Source of the DNA: CAXBCP01 sp047638395
Lineage (GTDB): Bacteria; Pseudomonadota; Alphaproteobacteria; MPNO01; UBA830
NCBI GenBank assembly: GCA_047638395.1
Contig: JBLIMV010000009.1
Span: 108,218-172,217 of the forward strand
Direction of reading: 5' to 3'
DNA: 64,000 nt
The translations under genes were made by a program, and so were the position numbers. The notes under the pieces were generated by a model. It made no database searches. It saw only the letters and a list, made by a program, of their open reading frames with translations, and was not told the origin of the DNA. This document shows positions 46,578-55,077 of the stretch, piece after piece (positions within the stretch are counted from its first letter, which is position 1; each line of letters starts with the position of its first letter).

Positions 46578-47160
46578 CAACGCTCTCCCTGCTTACCCAA
46601 ACGTCGTCTGCGGCGCGGCTGTCCCCATATCGGGAACCCGCTGGAACGCGCCTGCAGTCGGTCGATCCAGGGAGTCTGACCCCTGAACCTACGTTGCCCG
46701 CTGACAATGTTGGAATGTTATGTGCTGTGCCTGAGAATACGACTTACGCCGTGGTAAGTCGATGCGCCGCCCCGGTGCGCAGTCGCGGCGCAGTCGCGAC
46801 ATATTGCCTGACCCGATGTTCCACCAGACTTTGGAGCGCAGATACTGACAGCCCAATCCGTCGAGGCAAAAGCGCCCCGGCGACCGGTATTGTCTGTTCT
46901 ATGAAAAAAATGGTGGGCCCGACTGGAATAAATTGGAACCGCTTTATAGGCATAATGGCGGTATCGGTGCTGTGTTGGTCGAATCTAATACCGAAGCAGA
47001 AGTTTGGACGCACGGTAGATTCGTCCGGTTGTGAGCCAGAGGAGTCCATTCATGACGCGATATCTTATGTGGTTCAGCGAACACCGCCAAAAATCTATTC
47101 TGTGCGCATGGATGGCTGGCCGGTTTCGGCGGCCTCTGCGGGGCTCGCCTCCTTGGGGCG
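46578..47160. other. Gene-free stretch with the left flanking repeat of the cyanophycin block
   Basis: I see no credible gene in these 583 bases; open frames here lack similarity, ribosome sites and the codon bias of their neighbours. The part at 46870-46980 is the left copy of a diverged direct repeat, and the rest looks degenerate. Confidence 0.6.
46870..46980. repeat. Left copy of the diverged direct repeat flanking the cyanophycin genes
   Basis: Shared blocks with 51774-51882, in order, are GCGC-CCGGCGA, AAAAATGGTGGGCCC, ACTGGAA, TTGGAA, GGCAT, TGGCGG and TGCTGTGTTGG. Spacing is nearly identical and overall identity is roughly two thirds by eye. The TGGTGGGCCCG core also resembles the reverse complement of a tRNA 3' end with CCA. 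Confidence 0.65.
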
Positions 47161-48000
47161 TCAATCTCGCCTTGCGACGATGCCCTTGGGAGGAGCGAGC
47201 GGCCCAGGGTCAACCACGGTTCGGCGCTTGAGATCATAGACCATGCCCGGTGTAAGCAGCGAATAGAGGACATTCGTGAGAGCAAACGAATCTCCATCGT
47301 TTGCGTAACCGATGTGGTTGATCTCAATCGCACTTCCATCCACAACAATGACCGTTCCGGAGCCGATGACCTTCGCCATTGTCTCATCCTCGATGAGTAG
47401 CCCGGTGTTCTCTGCGATGCCAAGTCCCAACAAAGCCGGGTTAGTAGAAATCGCATGCATGAGTCGTGAAATTCGCGATCGCTGAACGAAATGTGTGTCG
47501 AATATGGTGTCCTGGATGAGGCCCAGGCCCTTGGTCATCTCGATTCCGCCTTTCCGATACATGTGGAATCGATCGCTTTGAAATATCATCATCTCGGGGA
47601 TAACAGCGGCTCCTGCAGAAGTGCCGGCGATTACACAGTCACCTGATTGATATCGCGCTACGAGAGCCCGGTGAAGCGGTGTCCCCCCGATCAGTGAAGA
47701 CAAGCGAAGCTGATCGCCTCCTCCAAACATGAACAATGTGGCTTCACTGACGATTTTTGCGAGCTCTTCCGACCCTGCATCCGGACGCTCGCCGATGTGG
47801 ACCATATGAATGGCTTCCGGATTGAACTTCGAAAACAATTCGTGGTAATCGCGTGCCCGTTCGCTCGGGTCTTCGCTGGCGGTCGGCACAACCACAATTC
47901 TTGCTTTGGTACCGCCCGCCAAATCAACCATTTCTCGAAATATTTCGGAATCTACCGATTTATTTTCATTACCACCGATGGGGATCAGAAACCGAGGCAT
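47161..48000 (-). CDS. cphB: Cyanophycinase
   Basis: The 279-residue peptidase S51-type protein has the catalytic Ser128 in AGTSAGAA, MFGGGDQ at 91-97, a DTHFVQRSRISRL segment and an N-terminal LIPIGGNE. Cyanophycinase cleaves the Asp-Arg storage polymer to beta-Asp-Arg dipeptides. AAAGGAG precedes the start; TTG 48003 is an alternative. It is divergent from the isoaspartyl-peptidase and cphA genes with a 104-base promoter region, so storage and breakdown can be controlled separately. No signal peptide is seen, so it acts in the cytosol. Confidence 0.9.
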   Translation of the reverse strand: MPRFLIPIGGNENKSVDSEIFREMVDLAGGTKARIVVVPTASEDPSERARDYHELFSKFNPEAIHMVHIGERPDAGSEELAKIVSEATLFMFGGGDQLRLSSLIGGTPLHRALVARYQSGDCVIAGTSAGAAVIPEMMIFQSDRFHMYRKGGIEMTKGLGLIQDTIFDTHFVQRSRISRLMHAISTNPALLGLGIAENTGLLIEDETMAKVIGSGTVIVVDGSAIEINHIGYANDGDSFALTNVLYSLLTPGMVYDLKRRTVVDPGPLAPPKGIVARRD

Positions 48001-48104
48001 CAACCTGTACTCCTTTGGTCGCTCGTCTCGGTCGATCTCGGCCCGTTAGGCATTCCGTGACATTGCCACTGTACTACAATGCCTGAGAAGCGTACACGTC
48101 GCGC

Positions 48105-48986
48105 ATGCCCATAATCGTTTGTCACGCAGGCTCGGCTTCCAACCCGGACCATGCGGACGGCCCCCGCTTGGCGTGTCACATCGGTCTGGCGCTTATTGAC
48201 GGGCAAAAAAGCACGCTCGACGCCACGGTCGCCGCGACCCAATCACTCGAAGATGACGAACGCTTCAACGCCGGCACCGGCTCCAATCTTCGCCTTGATG
48301 GCACAACTGTCCAAATGGATGCGGCCTGCATGACGAGCACGGGGGGCTTTGCTGCCGTTGCCGCGATCGAGCGCGTTAAAAACCCTGTCGCGGTTGCCAT
48401 GCGTCTGCTTGACACCCCTCATATTCTGCTCGTAGCGGACGGCGCTACAGCGTTCGCCCGTCGCTGCGGATTCGTTGACTATGACCCGACGACGCCGGGA
48501 GCGCAGGAACGGCTCAGCCAATTGATGTCCGTCACCGACCAGTTCGGGGAGTGGTCGTACAGCGATCTTGAACGGGCATGGAATTACGAAACACCGCTGC
48601 GTGAGGTCCTTGGCGGTGACACAGTAGGTAGTGTCGCATGGGACGGGAAGACTTTTGCGAGCGCCCTCAGTTCAGGGGGGACAACGGCGGTTCTGCGGGG
48701 GCGTGTGGGGGATGTGCCGATGCTCGGTTGCGGTCTTTTTGCCGGTGAGCACGGAGCCATCGCCACAACCGGGGACGGCGAATATATCGCTAGGTCTTTA
48801 CTTGCATACCGGGCCTATGCGGAGCTTGAAAGGGGGCAGAGTCCTGAGCAGGTGGCCGCTTGGGCTCTGAGCGAACTGGCAGAGAGCGTGGACATTGGAA
48901 TCATCGTCGTCAATCAGTCAGGTTTTGCGGGCAGCGCCCGCCACGGCATGGCTTGGCACGGACAGAACACGGAAGTAGTAGAGTGA
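48105..48986 (+). CDS. iaaA: Isoaspartyl peptidase / plant-type L-asparaginase (Ntn hydrolase)
   Basis: The 293-residue precursor has the autocleavage nucleophile Thr173 in GGDTVGSVAWD, preceded by FNAGTGSNLRLDG and MDAACMTSTG and followed by SGGTTAVLRGRVGD. The enzyme splits beta-Asp dipeptides. With cyanophycinase it would complete the release of Asp and Arg from cyanophycin. Its TGA overlaps the GTG start of cphA (GTGA at 48983), so degradation and synthesis genes are translationally coupled. This is odd for opposing activities. It is shorter than the E. coli enzyme. Confidence 0.9.
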   Translation: MPIIVCHAGSASNPDHADGPRLACHIGLALIDGQKSTLDATVAATQSLEDDERFNAGTGSNLRLDGTTVQMDAACMTSTGGFAAVAAIERVKNPVAVAMRLLDTPHILLVADGATAFARRCGFVDYDPTTPGAQERLSQLMSVTDQFGEWSYSDLERAWNYETPLREVLGGDTVGSVAWDGKTFASALSSGGTTAVLRGRVGDVPMLGCGLFAGEHGAIATTGDGEYIARSLLAYRAYAELERGQSPEQVAAWALSELAESVDIGIIVVNQSGFAGSARHGMAWHGQNTEVVE

Positions 48987-51616
48987 ACATTCTCGAGCAC
49001 CGCGCCCTCAGGGGGCCGAACCGCTACAGCCGTTACCCAACCATCTTTATGCTCCTGGATATCGGAGGTTTTGAAGATCAACCCTCCGACACTCTCCCCG
49101 GTTTTACGGACCGATTGGTTGCGCTGGTCCCGTCGCTACAAAATCACGGGTGTTCGATTGGCGCCCCGGGCGGATTCATACAGCGCCTACAGCGAGGTAC
49201 CTGGGCCGGACATATCGTCGAACATATTGCGCTGGAGTTGCAGTGCCTTGCCGAGATGGAGGTAGGGTATGGGAAAACCTTCGGCACGTCGGAGCAGGGC
49301 ATCTACAAAGTTGTGTACCGCTACCGGGTTGAATCGGCGGGTCTGCTTGCCGGCCGGGAAGCCGTTGCTTTGGTCGAAGCCATCGCTAAGAAGCAATCGT
49401 ATGATGTCGATGCAACGGTCACGCAGCTCAAGGAATTGCGCGAGAACGATCTGCTTGGCCCCTCCACTCAGGGCATTGTCGATGAAGCGAAGCAAAGAGG
49501 GATTCCTGCACTCCGACTGAATACCTCCAGTTTTATTCAGCTTGGGTATGGCGCTAAACAGCGCCGTATTCAGGCTACGATGACCGATCAAACCAGCGCG
49601 CTCAGTGTCGAAATAGCCGATGAAAAATTCAGAACCAAAGAACTTCTCAGGCAGGCCGGAATACCAACTCCCGAGGGCGCGCTTGCAGAGTCTTTCGAGG
49701 AAGCCGCCCGCGTGGTGGAAAACCTGGGCTTCCCCGTCGCTGTGAAACCGGAAGTTGGCAATCACGGTAGGGGAATTACAGCTCGCGTTACGGATTTGAA
49801 AGAGCTGGAAAGCGCCTTCGCGTCGGCGCGAAAAATTTGCAGCTCGGTCATTGTCGAACGGAGCCTGACCGGGTTCGATTTTCGAGCGCTCGTTATCGAC
49901 GGGAGCCTCGTGGCAGCAGCGCTTCGTGAACCTGCATATGTGGTGGGCGACGGCACGTCATCTATTCGTCAGTTGATCGACGAGATCAACAATGACCCGC
50001 GAAGAGGTGTCGGGCACGAACGGGTGCTTACGGCGATCATCGTTAATGACATGACCGAACGGTTACTTTCTTTCCAAGGCTATCAGATCGACGATGTAAT
50101 ATCGGCCGGGAAAAAGCTGTATCTTAAGTCCACGGCCAATCTCAGCACAGGCGGAACAGCCCGCGACGTAACCGATGATGTCCATCCGGATGTCCGGCTG
50201 ATGTGTGAGCGTATTGCGCGTATCATTGGGATGGACTGCATGGGTATTGATATTGTTGCACCTGGCCTTGATCAGGCTTTACCGCCAGGTTCCGCCGGAA
50301 TTGTCGAAGTTAACGCGGCGCCAGGATTCCGAATGCATATGGATCCTTCCGAAGGCACGGCGCGCAACGTTGCCAAGCCGTTTGTCGATATGTTGTTCCC
50401 GTCGGACGTGAGTTTCGATGTTCCGATCGTCGCGGTGACCGGCACCAACGGCAAGACAACGACAGCGAAGCTCGTCGCTCACGCTCTGAAGTACAGCGGA
50501 AAGATGGTGGGATTTGCCGGGACAACCGGTGTTGAGATCGATGGTATCGAGATCGTTTCCGGAGATTTCAGCGGTCCCGAGGGTTCGGGCATGGTTTTGC
50601 GGGAGCCTGTCGTCGATCATGCGGTTCTTGAAGTCGCACGCGGGGGTATCATCCGCAGGGGCCTGGGCTTCGACAGTTGCAATGTCGGTGTGCTGTTGAA
50701 TGTTAGCGAAGATCATATCGGCATGGACGGCGTCGAAGATATTGAAGAACTCGCTCTCATTAAATCCACGGTCATCGAAATTGTTTGTGAAACCGGTGCG
50801 TCGGTCATCAATGCAGATGATCCTGTCGCCGTAGGCCTCAGAGAAAGGGCCGGCGGCCGGTTGATCTTGTTTTCCCTCAATCCCAAAAACGAAACCATCG
50901 TGCAGCATATCAACTCGGGTGGCACAGCGGTTGTCCTGCAAGGCACCGATGTTGTGGTTCACTCCACAGAGCCGACATTTCATGTACTCTCAGTTCTGGA
51001 TGCGCCGATTACCCTGAGCGGCGCAGCAACGTTCAATATAGCCAACGTTCTTGCAGCGGTAGCAGCGCTGCACGGGTTGGGTGTTTCCGTCGACATGATT
51101 CGAAGTGGGATCAGCACGTTCCACCCCAGCCCCACGCAGAATCCTGGACGGATGAATATCATCGACTTCGTTACCTTCAAGGTTCTCCTGGACTATGGGC
51201 ACAATGTCCCGGCAGTGAAAGCCATCGCAAACGCGTTACCACATATCACAAAAGGGCGAAAAATCGCGGTTGTACACGGGACCGGCAACCGGGTGGATGA
51301 GGATCTTAAGGCGTTTGGTGCGACATTGGCGGACGTCTATGACCATCTCGTAATCAACGACGCCGACCCTCGTCAACGCAATCCGGGTGAGACACCTGAA
51401 CTCGTACGCGCCGGTGCTCTGGAAAACGGTTTTGCTGAAACCAATCTTACGGTCGTCGACGACTGTTACGAGGCCATCGATTATGCGTTCTCGATTGTTC
51501 GATCAGGTGATCTGATCGTCGTCCAGATTGACGCAATGGAGCCGATGTACAAACGCGTGATGGAGCATTTTGAGCGCATTGTCGGCACCGTACAGGCATT
51601 GGCTCCGAATTCGTAA
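48983..51616 (+). CDS. cphA: Cyanophycin synthetase
   Basis: The 877-residue enzyme has three parts. An N-terminal CphA-specific domain (NILEHRALRGPNRYSRYP) comes first. An ATP-grasp domain at about 215-470 (DEKFRTKELLRQAGIPTP ... GFPVAVKPEVGNHGRGI, then GIVEVNAAPGFRMH) adds Asp. A Mur-ligase-like domain has the P-loop GTNGKTT at 487-493 and a PxxNPGRMN segment, and adds Arg. The length matches cyanobacterial CphA1. Translation starts at GTG 48983 inside the iaaA stop. It makes multi-L-arginyl-poly-L-aspartate, a nitrogen and carbon reserve. Wobble positions are visibly less GC-rich than in neighbouring catabolic genes, consistent with transfer. Confidence 0.95.
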   Translation: MNILEHRALRGPNRYSRYPTIFMLLDIGGFEDQPSDTLPGFTDRLVALVPSLQNHGCSIGAPGGFIQRLQRGTWAGHIVEHIALELQCLAEMEVGYGKTFGTSEQGIYKVVYRYRVESAGLLAGREAVALVEAIAKKQSYDVDATVTQLKELRENDLLGPSTQGIVDEAKQRGIPALRLNTSSFIQLGYGAKQRRIQATMTDQTSALSVEIADEKFRTKELLRQAGIPTPEGALAESFEEAARVVENLGFPVAVKPEVGNHGRGITARVTDLKELESAFASARKICSSVIVERSLTGFDFRALVIDGSLVAAALREPAYVVGDGTSSIRQLIDEINNDPRRGVGHERVLTAIIVNDMTERLLSFQGYQIDDVISAGKKLYLKSTANLSTGGTARDVTDDVHPDVRLMCERIARIIGMDCMGIDIVAPGLDQALPPGSAGIVEVNAAPGFRMHMDPSEGTARNVAKPFVDMLFPSDVSFDVPIVAVTGTNGKTTTAKLVAHALKYSGKMVGFAGTTGVEIDGIEIVSGDFSGPEGSGMVLREPVVDHAVLEVARGGIIRRGLGFDSCNVGVLLNVSEDHIGMDGVEDIEELALIKSTVIEIVCETGASVINADDPVAVGLRERAGGRLILFSLNPKNETIVQHINSGGTAVVLQGTDVVVHSTEPTFHVLSVLDAPITLSGAATFNIANVLAAVAALHGLGVSVDMIRSGISTFHPSPTQNPGRMNIIDFVTFKVLLDYGHNVPAVKAIANALPHITKGRKIAVVHGTGNRVDEDLKAFGATLADVYDHLVINDADPRQRNPGETPELVRAGALENGFAETNLTVVDDCYEAIDYAFSIVRSGDLIVVQIDAMEPMYKRVMEHFERIVGTVQALAPNS

Positions 51617-52124
51617 CTACGTCACACGGATGGCGAGGCGATAGGCGACGGGGTCATTCAACCAGATTATGCGCTTTGTATCTGTAATCTCGCTAAATGG
51701 CCCATGCAGCCCACTGACCGTCTGAGCAGACGTTAATACGTAGATATTGAATTACTTGAACGCCGACGCAACAGCGCGCCGGCGAACGGATTTTCTTGTC
51801 TTATAGAAAAATGGTGGGCCCAACTGGAAAAAGTTGGAATCATTTTCTGGGCATTCTGGCGGAGTGGAATGCTGTGTTGGGCGCATCCGGTTCGGGCACT
51901 TCGCCAACGCCAGCGGAGGTGCCCCGGATTACCGATCATTCGTTGTTGGAGGTATAACGGACTTCATTGAAGGCAGTAAATCTTGTCCGCTGATAGCTGT
52001 GATCTCAAGCGGTCGCCGCCAAAAGCGGACATCCGAATAATGTCCAGCGTTAGGGCGCATATAGAACCTAGGAGTCCTGTCAAAATGGCCGAATTCTATG
52101 TTAGTCAGCTATCGCCTGGTCTCC
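51617..52124. other. Gene-free stretch with the right flanking repeat of the cyanophycin block
   Basis: I see no credible gene in these 508 bases. It contains the right copy of the flanking repeat at 51774-51882. A short frame from 52085 has AGGAG upstream but ends within the next gene's antisense and has no recognisable sequence. Confidence 0.6.
51774..51882. repeat. Right copy of the diverged direct repeat flanking the cyanophycin genes
   Basis: This is the counterpart of 46870-46980 in the same orientation, about 4.9 kb away. TTGTCTTATAGAA before ATGGTGGGC also resembles TGTCTTATGGAAGG before ATGGTGGGC at 62779-62801, next to the tRNA-Val remnant. Confidence 0.65.
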
Positions 52125-52436
52125 TTAGCGATCTTTACCGAGTTCAGCAATCCGCTCGTCTATCTCACCCCAGGTCAGGTAGCCGCGCTCCACCATGGAG
52201 GAGGTCACTGCCAGGGTCTGGCGGTCATAGTACGGCATGCTGTCGTAATCCTGCGGATCCATGTCCTCGACCCCGCGGCGCATCTCGTCGAGGGCCATGC
52301 GGGGGTTCTCTCCGCCGATCAGCGCCCACAGCGTCGCGGTAAACGCCACCTGCCAATGCTGATCCGGTTTTTCCGTGGGATCGATCCTCCCGGCCGCCGC
52401 GAGTTTGCCGCCGACATCGTGATGCCGCTGTGTCAT
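52125..52436 (-). CDS. Nitrile hydratase / thiocyanate hydrolase beta-subunit-like small protein
   Basis: The 103-residue protein has the order HDVGGKL, WQVAFTATLWAL, MALDEMRRGVEDMDPQDYDSMPYYDRQTLAV and ERGYLTWGEIDERIAEL. This recalls the N-terminal helical domain of nitrile hydratase beta subunits, where the hatched pattern FDLGG ... RHxIERMxPxxYLxxxYYExWL is conserved. The C-terminal SH3-like domain and the catalytic alpha subunit are both missing from the window. It is the last gene of the leftward ABC-importer operon (16 bases after the ATPase stop). Function here is unknown; it could be an accessory or subunit for amide or nitrile turnover. Confidence 0.65.
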   Translation of the reverse strand: MTQRHHDVGGKLAAAGRIDPTEKPDQHWQVAFTATLWALIGGENPRMALDEMRRGVEDMDPQDYDSMPYYDRQTLAVTSSMVERGYLTWGEIDERIAELGKDR

Positions 52437-52452
52437 GCGATTGGGTATCCTC

Positions 52453-54171
52453 TCAAGCCGCCGTACCGTCCCGAAAATGCGGAATCGCGGCGACCAGAGA
52501 CTTTGTGTAGTCCATTTGCGGATCGGACAGGATCTGGTCCGCCGGGCCCTGCTCGACGATTTCCCCGGCATTCATCACGATCACCCGGTCGCAAAGAAGC
52601 CGGACGACGTTCAGATCGTGGCTCACGAAGATGTAGCTGATCGACATTTCCTGACGCAGATCAGCCAGCAGGTTCAGCACGACAGCCTGTACTGAAACGT
52701 CCAGCGCCGATGTCGGCTCGTCGAGAATGAGCAGTTTGGGATGCAGGGCAATTGCCCGGGCAATGCCGACGCGCGCCTTCTGGCCACCTGACAGCTGATG
52801 GGGGAAGCGGGTCAGCAGATGAGCGGGCAATCCGACCTGTTCGGCGACGGTCTCAGCGCGGCTCCAGGCTTCGTCCGTCGATGTAACGCCACCAAGGCGG
52901 CGCATCGGATCGGAGATACTCTGAAAGGCGGTGAAGCGCGGGTTCAGGCTTTCAGTCGGGTCCTGGAACACCATCTGGATCGCCGGGCGCAGGGGATGCC
53001 GCGCAAAATCCTTCGCGGGCACGGCGCCGATATCGACGCCATCGAAAATAACTTCGCCCTCCGTCTTGTCGATCAGCCGGGAGACCATGCTCGATGTCGT
53101 CGACTTGCCGCAGCCGGATTCGCCGACGAGACCAATGCTCTCGCCGGCCCCGACAGAAAAACTGATACCGCTGACGGCGCGGAACGTCTCAGGCGGGGTT
53201 CCGGCAATCCTGCGCCGAACTGTATTCACAAAAGATACCGGCGAAGACGACCCGACCGGATAAGTCTTTACCAGGTTCTTCACCTCCAGCAGCACATCCG
53301 AAATCGACATGGCGGAGGGCTCCGGCGTTTCAGCGGCTGTTAACTCTTCACGATCGGGAAGCAGATCCCGCAGCCGCGAATCCGGTCGCGGGGTCGCGCG
53401 GATCAAGCGCTCCGTATACGGGTGCCCCGGATTAGCAAAAAGCGTGTCGGTCGTTCCCTGATCGACAATCTTGCCATCCTGCATCACGACAATGCGGTCG
53501 CAATAGGCGCTGGCAAGCCCCAGATCGTGGGTGATCAACAACGCCCCCATGTTCCGTTCGCGTGCCAGGTCGACCACCAGGTCCATGATCGCTTTCTGCG
53601 TCGTCACGTCGAGGCCGGTTGTCGGCTCATCGGCGATCAGCAGTTGTGGGCGGCAGGCAAGGGCGATGGCGATCACGATCCGCTGGCACATGCCGCCGGA
53701 CAGCTCGAACGGATAGGAATGATAGCGCTGTTCGGGATTAGCGATCCGCACCTGCTTCAGCGCGTCTATTGCAGCGACCTTCAGATTTGCGCCCACCGCC
53801 TGGGCATGAGCGTGCAACACGTCTTCGATTTGGTGCCCAACCTTGCGGATCGGATTCAGTGCGGTGCGAGGGTTCTGGAAAATCATCGAGATTTCGCGGC
53901 CGCGCAGCTCGGCGACGTCTGCTTCGGGCATCTGCGCCAGGTCCATACCGCCATAGACGGTCTCACCTTCGAGAATATTGCCGGCACGGTCGAGGATCCG
54001 CATGACCGCATAGGAAGTAACCGATTTTCCCGATCCGGATTCACCGACCACGCCCAGGATCTCCCCCTTGTGGACCGACAGCGAAACCGAATCTATCGCC
54101 CGGACAGTGCCGTTCCTTGTGGCAAATTCGACCGTGAGATCGCGAACGTCGAGAAGTGGAATCGACGCCAT
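52453..54171 (-). CDS. Dipeptide/oligopeptide-type ABC transporter ATP-binding protein (two NBDs fused)
   Basis: The 572-residue protein fuses DppD-like and DppF-like ATPases. Walker A is GESGSGKS at 43-50 and GESGCGKS at 350-357. Signatures are LSGGM at 157-161 in the first domain and LSGGQ in the second. Walker B with DEPTTGLDV and DEPTSALDV and two H-loops (ITHD, VSHD) are present. The first signature ends in M instead of Q. It powers the two permeases encoded next to it. The operon is divergent from a biuret-hydrolase operon, so the ligand may be biuret or a related ureide rather than a peptide. Confidence 0.93.
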   Translation of the reverse strand: MASIPLLDVRDLTVEFATRNGTVRAIDSVSLSVHKGEILGVVGESGSGKSVTSYAVMRILDRAGNILEGETVYGGMDLAQMPEADVAELRGREISMIFQNPRTALNPIRKVGHQIEDVLHAHAQAVGANLKVAAIDALKQVRIANPEQRYHSYPFELSGGMCQRIVIAIALACRPQLLIADEPTTGLDVTTQKAIMDLVVDLARERNMGALLITHDLGLASAYCDRIVVMQDGKIVDQGTTDTLFANPGHPYTERLIRATPRPDSRLRDLLPDREELTAAETPEPSAMSISDVLLEVKNLVKTYPVGSSSPVSFVNTVRRRIAGTPPETFRAVSGISFSVGAGESIGLVGESGCGKSTTSSMVSRLIDKTEGEVIFDGVDIGAVPAKDFARHPLRPAIQMVFQDPTESLNPRFTAFQSISDPMRRLGGVTSTDEAWSRAETVAEQVGLPAHLLTRFPHQLSGGQKARVGIARAIALHPKLLILDEPTSALDVSVQAVVLNLLADLRQEMSISYIFVSHDLNVVRLLCDRVIVMNAGEIVEQGPADQILSDPQMDYTKSLVAAIPHFRDGTAA

Positions 54172-54174
54172 GGC

Positions 54175-55077
54175 TCAGGTCCGCCGTTGCGGGTCGACAA
54201 GATCACGCAGACCATCACCCATCAGATTGAATGTAAACACCGCCAGCATCAGCGCAGCCCCCGGGAAGATCGCCATCCACCATTCGCCGGACACGATATA
54301 GTTCGCCCCTTCGGCAACCATGATCCCCCATTCGGCCGTCGGCGGCTGAACGCCAAGTCCGATAAAGGAAAGCCCCGCGGCGTTAAGGATCGCCCACCCC
54401 ATGTTGAGCGACACCTGCACCATCATCGGCGGCAGCGCATTGGGGAATACGTGCAACGCCATCACCCGCATGTCCGAATTTCCAGCCAGTTTGGCGGCCA
54501 GCACATAGCCTGCATTCCGGCGCACGTTAACCTCGGCGCGGGCGACACGGGCATAGAACGGCACATTGATTATCGCCGTGGCATAGATGATGTTTTCCAC
54601 CGTGTTACCGGCGGCAGCGACAATGCCCATCGCCAGGACGAAAAGAGGGAACGCCATGATGGTATCGACCGCCCGCCCGACCAGACGGTCCCACCAGCCA
54701 CCGTAATACCCAGCCAGCATGCCCAGAAAGCCGCCAACGACGAATGAAATGGCAACGGCGCTAACAGAGATCAGCAGGTCGAGCCTTGTGGCGACCAGCA
54801 CCCGGGAAAATACGTCGCGGCCGACATTGTCGGTGCCAAACCAGTGATCCCAGGACGGCGGCTTCAACGCATTGCCGGCATTGGTCGCCAACGGATCGTA
54901 GGGCGTCAGCAAAGGCCCGAAGATCGCCACGATCACGATCATCAGGAACAGCGAAAACGCGATCAGGGTGACCGGATTGCCGGTCGCGATATAGACAAAC
55001 TGCGACCAGAAAACTTTTGCGCTGCGCTGCCGTCCGTTGTCGGGTTTTGCGTCAGTAACGGGAGGTAACGTACTCAT
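54175..55077 (-). CDS. ABC transporter permease, DppC type
   Basis: The 300-residue inner-membrane protein has a first helix at about residues 37-58 (VTLIAFSLFLMIVIVAIFGP), an N-terminal OppC extension (LLTPYDPLATN) and the EAA-loop region ARAEVNVRRNAGYVLAAKLAGNS. It overlaps the DppB-type permease gene by four bases and ends three bases before the ATPase gene. Confidence 0.92.
   Translation of the reverse strand: MSTLPPVTDAKPDNGRQRSAKVFWSQFVYIATGNPVTLIAFSLFLMIVIVAIFGPLLTPYDPLATNAGNALKPPSWDHWFGTDNVGRDVFSRVLVATRLDLLISVSAVAISFVVGGFLGMLAGYYGGWWDRLVGRAVDTIMAFPLFVLAMGIVAAAGNTVENIIYATAIINVPFYARVARAEVNVRRNAGYVLAAKLAGNSDMRVMALHVFPNALPPMMVQVSLNMGWAILNAAGLSFIGLGVQPPTAEWGIMVAEGANYIVSGEWWMAIFPGAALMLAVFTFNLMGDGLRDLVDPQRRT

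Noticed and set aside
46744..47049. A 101-codon minus-strand frame across the left repeat
   Set aside because: No ribosome site or similarity; the matching part of the right repeat is interrupted by stops in the same frame.
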